Below are positions 33,755-35,717 of a stretch of 35,717 nucleotides of DNA, piece by piece. Under the pieces are notes generated by a model that saw only the letters and a program-made list of their open reading frames with translations, ran no database searches and had not been told where the DNA came from. The translations under genes and the position numbers were made by a program. Location of the stretch: the NCBI GenBank assembly GCA_937910685.1, contig CALEMP010000186.1, positions 1 to 35,717 on the forward strand. Direction: 5' to 3'. Each line of letters opens with the position of its first letter. Positions within the stretch are counted from its first letter, which is position 1. The stretch comes from an uncultured bacterium. GTDB taxonomy: Bacteria; Planctomycetota; UBA1135; GCA-002686595.

Positions 33755-34888
33755 CTAACGCCAGAGGGCGATGAAGACATTGGTGTCGCCCGCAGGCCCG
33801 TCACCACGGTTGGATGAAAACGCTAAGTACTTGCCATCCGGCGAGAACAGGGGAAAGCCATCGAATTGCTTGCCCCGTCCCTCATCCGCGGTGGTGATTT
33901 GCTCGAGTTCACCGCTCGCCACATCGATCGCAAAGAGGTCGAAATTGAGGGCCGGCCGGTTCTGGTCATGGTGGTTGCTGGCGAAGATGACCTTCTTGTC
34001 GTCCGGGTAGTAACTAGGTGCAAAGTTAGCCTTGCCCAAGTGGGTCAGCTGGCGGCGTTCCTTGCCGTTGACATTGATTGTGTAGAGCTCCATGTTGCTG
34101 GGTCGCACCAGGCCCGTTGAGAGCAGTTCCATATAGGCGGAAGCCTCTTCGGCTTCCTTACCCGGAGTGAAGGCGGTGGTACGGAAGACCAACTGTTGCC
34201 CATCGTGGGAATAAAAGGCGCCTCCGTCATAACCCGGTTCGTCGGTGACTTGAAAAAGGTTGTTTCCTTCCAGGTCGCTGGTCCAGAGCTCCAAGTCTCC
34301 CGAGCGGGTGGATGTGAAGACGATGCGATCGCCCACAGGGCTGAGGGTGGCTTCGGCGTCATAACCGGGGCCTGTGATCAGGGGGCGGGTTTCGCCACCC
34401 AGGGTGTGTAGGTAGATCTCGTAGCTATCGTGAATCGGCCACACATAACCGAGAGAGTGGTCGGGTCGCGGGGGGCAAGTGGCCTGCTCGCTCTTGGTGG
34501 ATGCGAAGATAACTCCCTCATCACCGGGCATGAAATAGGAGCAAGTTGTGACGCCCTGGCCATCGCTGATCTGCTGAAGAGATCCGTCCGCTTCGGTCAC
34601 CATGATGCGATCGCAGGTCCAGGAATCCTCACTATCAGGGTGGGTGACTTGCATGCTTAGGCGATCCCCAGAGAAACTCCAGTAGGCCTCGGCGTTTTCC
34701 CCTCCGGATGTCACTTGCCAGAGGTGCGCAAAGTGAGTTTCGCCCTCTTGGATTAAATGGTCCGCCGCCACCGCTCCGGGAATCGGGCAGGGGGGCTGAC
34801 TGGTGGTGCCGCCGCCTGGGTTAACGCAGGACAGGGAAAAAAGGCCGAGAGCAAGCCCGGAAAGATAAGTGCGTGACATTTGGATCAT
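33755..34888 (-). CDS. TolB-like beta-propeller lipoprotein
   Basis: The protein has 377 residues from ATG 34888, which overlaps the yidD stop as ATGA. An open frame upstream overlaps yidD and is rejected. [21 protein letters not shown] gives a signal peptide with a candidate lipidated cysteine at position 21; the lipobox is imperfect. The rest has repeated blades of the TolB/PD40 type: [50 protein letters not shown] and [19 protein letters not shown]. Such periplasmic propellers bind proteins or peptides. It is not TolB itself, as no Tol-Pal genes are near. Genes follow in the order yidD, this gene, response regulator, so it could be a sensor-side partner of the regulator, which is only an inference. 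Confidence 0.87.
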   Translation of the reverse strand: MIQMSRTYLSGLALGLFSLSCVNPGGGTTSQPPCPIPGAVAADHLIQEGETHFAHLWQVTSGGENAEAYWSFSGDRLSMQVTHPDSEDSWTCDRIMVTEADGSLQQISDGQGVTTCSYFMPGDEGVIFASTKSEQATCPPRPDHSLGYVWPIHDSYEIYLHTLGGETRPLITGPGYDAEATLSPVGDRIVFTSTRSGDLELWTSDLEGNNLFQVTDEPGYDGGAFYSHDGQQLVFRTTAFTPGKEAEEASAYMELLSTGLVRPSNMELYTINVNGKERRQLTHLGKANFAPSYYPDDKKVIFASNHHDQNRPALNFDLFAIDVASGELEQITTADEGRGKQFDGFPLFSPDGKYLAFSSNRGDGPAGDTNVFIALWR

Positions 34889-35118
34889 GATGGATGGGGG
34901 GGGATCGGATCGTGTCCGCCCTCGCAGAATGGGTGACAGCGCAGGATGCGCCGAATGGTCAACCAGAGCCCTTTGATGGCTCCGTAGGAGTGGAGTGCTT
35001 CGATGGCGTAGGAACTGCAGCTGGGGGAGAAGCGGCAACTGCGCGGGGTCCAGGGGGAGATGAAGCGTTGATAAATGCGGATGGGCCATGCCATTCCGCG
35101 CCCGACGAGCTTCATCAT
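34885..35118 (-). CDS. yidD: YidD membrane protein insertion efficiency factor
   Basis: This 77-residue protein has the compact YidD pattern: [49 protein letters not shown] and GHDPIP. Three conserved cysteines fall in CRFSPSC and RCHPF. It helps YidC-dependent membrane insertion. The ATG overlaps the rnpA stop as ATGA, a known arrangement; the adjacent second ATG at 35115 is an alternative start. It is followed by the propeller gene with ATGA overlap. Unusually, yidC is not downstream here but 22 kb away on the other strand. Confidence 0.95.
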   Translation of the reverse strand: MMKLVGRGMAWPIRIYQRFISPWTPRSCRFSPSCSSYAIEALHSYGAIKGLWLTIRRILRCHPFCEGGHDPIPPHPS

Positions 35119-35540
35119 GGGGTTGCCTCCTCGCCTGTGGTGTCGGCTGTCGAAGTCGCGAGTGATTCCCGGTAGCGCCGGTAGGCCTTGTGGGACAGAT
35201 GGACTAATTCCTCTTGTAGGCTGGCAAGCTTGGGCACTAGCTTGGGCTTGGCCGCGATGAGCACTAGGTCTACGCCTGTGGGGAGCTGGTCATAGGACAA
35301 GCGAAAGCCCTCACGCATAACCCGCTTGACCCGGTTGCGCTGCACCGCTCCGCGCCAGATTTTCTTTCCCACGGAGAGGCCTAGGCGGGTGATGCCCAGC
35401 TGGTTCTCCACAGCAACCACCACCAGCTGGGAGCCCCGTGCGCGCCGGCCCTCGCGCCACGCCCGGTCAAAGTCGCGCTGATGGCGGACCCGTGCCCAGG
35501 GGGGGAAGCCGTTAGGCTTGTTGCGCAGGGGTACGGTCAT
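35115..35540 (-). CDS. rnpA: Ribonuclease P protein component
   Basis: The 141-residue protein subunit of RNase P helps the RNA subunit mature the 5' ends of tRNAs. The diagnostic stretch is [24 protein letters not shown], containing the RNR motif. The N-terminal [18 protein letters not shown] segment and [12 protein letters not shown] match the family. The length is a little above normal because of extra residues at both ends. It heads a minus-strand operon. TATACT lies 7 bases before the ATG with no Shine-Dalgarno. The expected upstream neighbour rpmH is not seen; only a repeat tract lies between the gene and the window edge. Confidence 0.96.
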   Translation of the reverse strand: MTVPLRNKPNGFPPWARVRHQRDFDRAWREGRRARGSQLVVVAVENQLGITRLGLSVGKKIWRGAVQRNRVKRVMREGFRLSYDQLPTGVDLVLIAAKPKLVPKLASLQEELVHLSHKAYRRYRESLATSTADTTGEEATP

Positions 35541-35547
35541 CCGTAGC

Positions 35548-35553
35548 AGTATA
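35548..35553 (-). promoter_or_regulatory. Possible -10 element for a leaderless rnpA transcript
   Basis: TATACT on the minus strand, 7 bases before the rnpA ATG at 35540. It is the best -10-like hexamer of the five such sites. No -35 match is seen at 16-18 bases upstream. Confidence 0.45.
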
Positions 35554-35591
35554 GGGGTTTTCCACGATAGAGGGTGGGTGGAGTGGTGATT

Positions 35592-35614
35592 TCCCGGGGA
35601 ATCTCCCGGGGAAT
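35592..35614. repeat. Short direct repeat TCCCGGGGAAT, two copies
   Basis: TCCCGGGGAAT occurs at 35592-35602 and 35604-35614, one base apart, each with a CCCGGG palindrome core. It lies between the rnpA promoter region and the 13-base tandem repeats. A dimeric operator is possible, but nothing identifies a regulator. Confidence 0.35.
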
Positions 35615-35629
35615 GCCCCCTGTGAGGGC

Positions 35630-35717
35630 CCAGTTAGGTGCTCCAGTTAGGTGCTCCAGTTGGGTGCTCCAGTTGGGTGCTCCAGTTGGGTGCTCCAGTT
35701 GGGTGCTCCAGTTGGGT
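35630..35717. repeat. 13-base tandem repeat array, open at the window edge
   Basis: Six full units of 13 bases, plus 10 bases of a seventh, run from 35630 to the edge: CCAGTTAGGTGCT twice, then CCAGTTGGGTGCT four times and a partial copy. The only difference is A or G at position 7. The period is not a multiple of three, and no open frame fits, so it is not a coding repeat by appearance. It lies about 90 bases upstream of rnpA and continues beyond the window. Confidence 0.85.

Noticed and set aside
33755..35089. Long version of the propeller protein starting at 35089
   Set aside because: It overlaps yidD almost completely and lacks a signal peptide at that start; ATGA coupling at 34888 is better.

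Overview
This is a GC-rich, very gene-dense stretch of a bacterial chromosome. It has about 26 protein genes, almost no spacer longer than 190 bases, many 4-base stop/start overlaps, and no tRNA, rRNA, CRISPR, phage or transposon signal. The gene set points to Planctomycetota or a close relative: a secreted ThuA-like protein, a YidC with a long basic tail, several small lipoproteins, and a PrkA/DUF444/SpoVR block together with many glycosyltransferases. That placement is inferred from protein style and is not proven here.

Layout. Bases 1-1420 hold the end of a PEP-hydrolase-like TIM-barrel gene, translationally coupled to a UPF0261/Tm-1-like gene. Bases 1417-7011 hold a ThuA-like secreted protein (minus), mutL (plus), an unrecognised secreted protein (minus), miaA (plus), and a tiny lipoprotein (minus) that converges on miaA across a strong hairpin terminator. 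Bases 7200-13131 are a plus-strand run: nadD, a MraY/WecA-like sugar-phosphate transferase, a metallophosphoesterase, yidC and mnmE. Bases 13190-19707 hold a probable NrdR box, nrdR, a two-ATP-cone protein with what looks like a dead anaerobic ribonucleotide reductase body, and smc. A glutaminyl-cyclase-like lipoprotein (minus, 19729-20754) is divergent from the prkA-DUF444-spoVR operon (20873-25462). This operon runs on into a Cas4/AddB-like iron-sulfur PD-(D/E)XK nuclease and four glycosyltransferase genes (26452-32226), one of which is a GT2-GT4 fusion. The right end is a minus-strand operon read from 35540 down to 32223: rnpA, yidD, a TolB-like propeller lipoprotein, an orphan FixJ-type response regulator, and a WalJ/YycJ-like metallo-beta-lactamase-fold protein. 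A 13-base tandem repeat lies upstream of rnpA and runs off the window.

How the genes work together. Most are housekeeping: mismatch repair (MutL), tRNA modification (MiaA, MnmE), NAD synthesis (NadD), membrane insertion (YidC, YidD), chromosome organisation (SMC), RNase P (RnpA) and dNTP control (NrdR). The accessory part is the stress-type PrkA/DUF444/SpoVR module and the cell-surface glycosyltransferase block.

Most notable points: (a) a recurring TANNNT hexamer 6-7 bases before the start codon at five first-gene starts without a Shine-Dalgarno sequence, suggesting leaderless mRNAs; (b) a 14/16 match to the NrdR box in front of nrdR and the degenerate reductase; (c) the split of the usual rnpA-yidD-yidC-mnmE cluster; (d) the GT2-GT4 fusion that appears to be built on a duplicated neighbour; (e) the iron-sulfur nuclease next to the PrkA module. 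I did not find a clear-cut new defence or mobile system.
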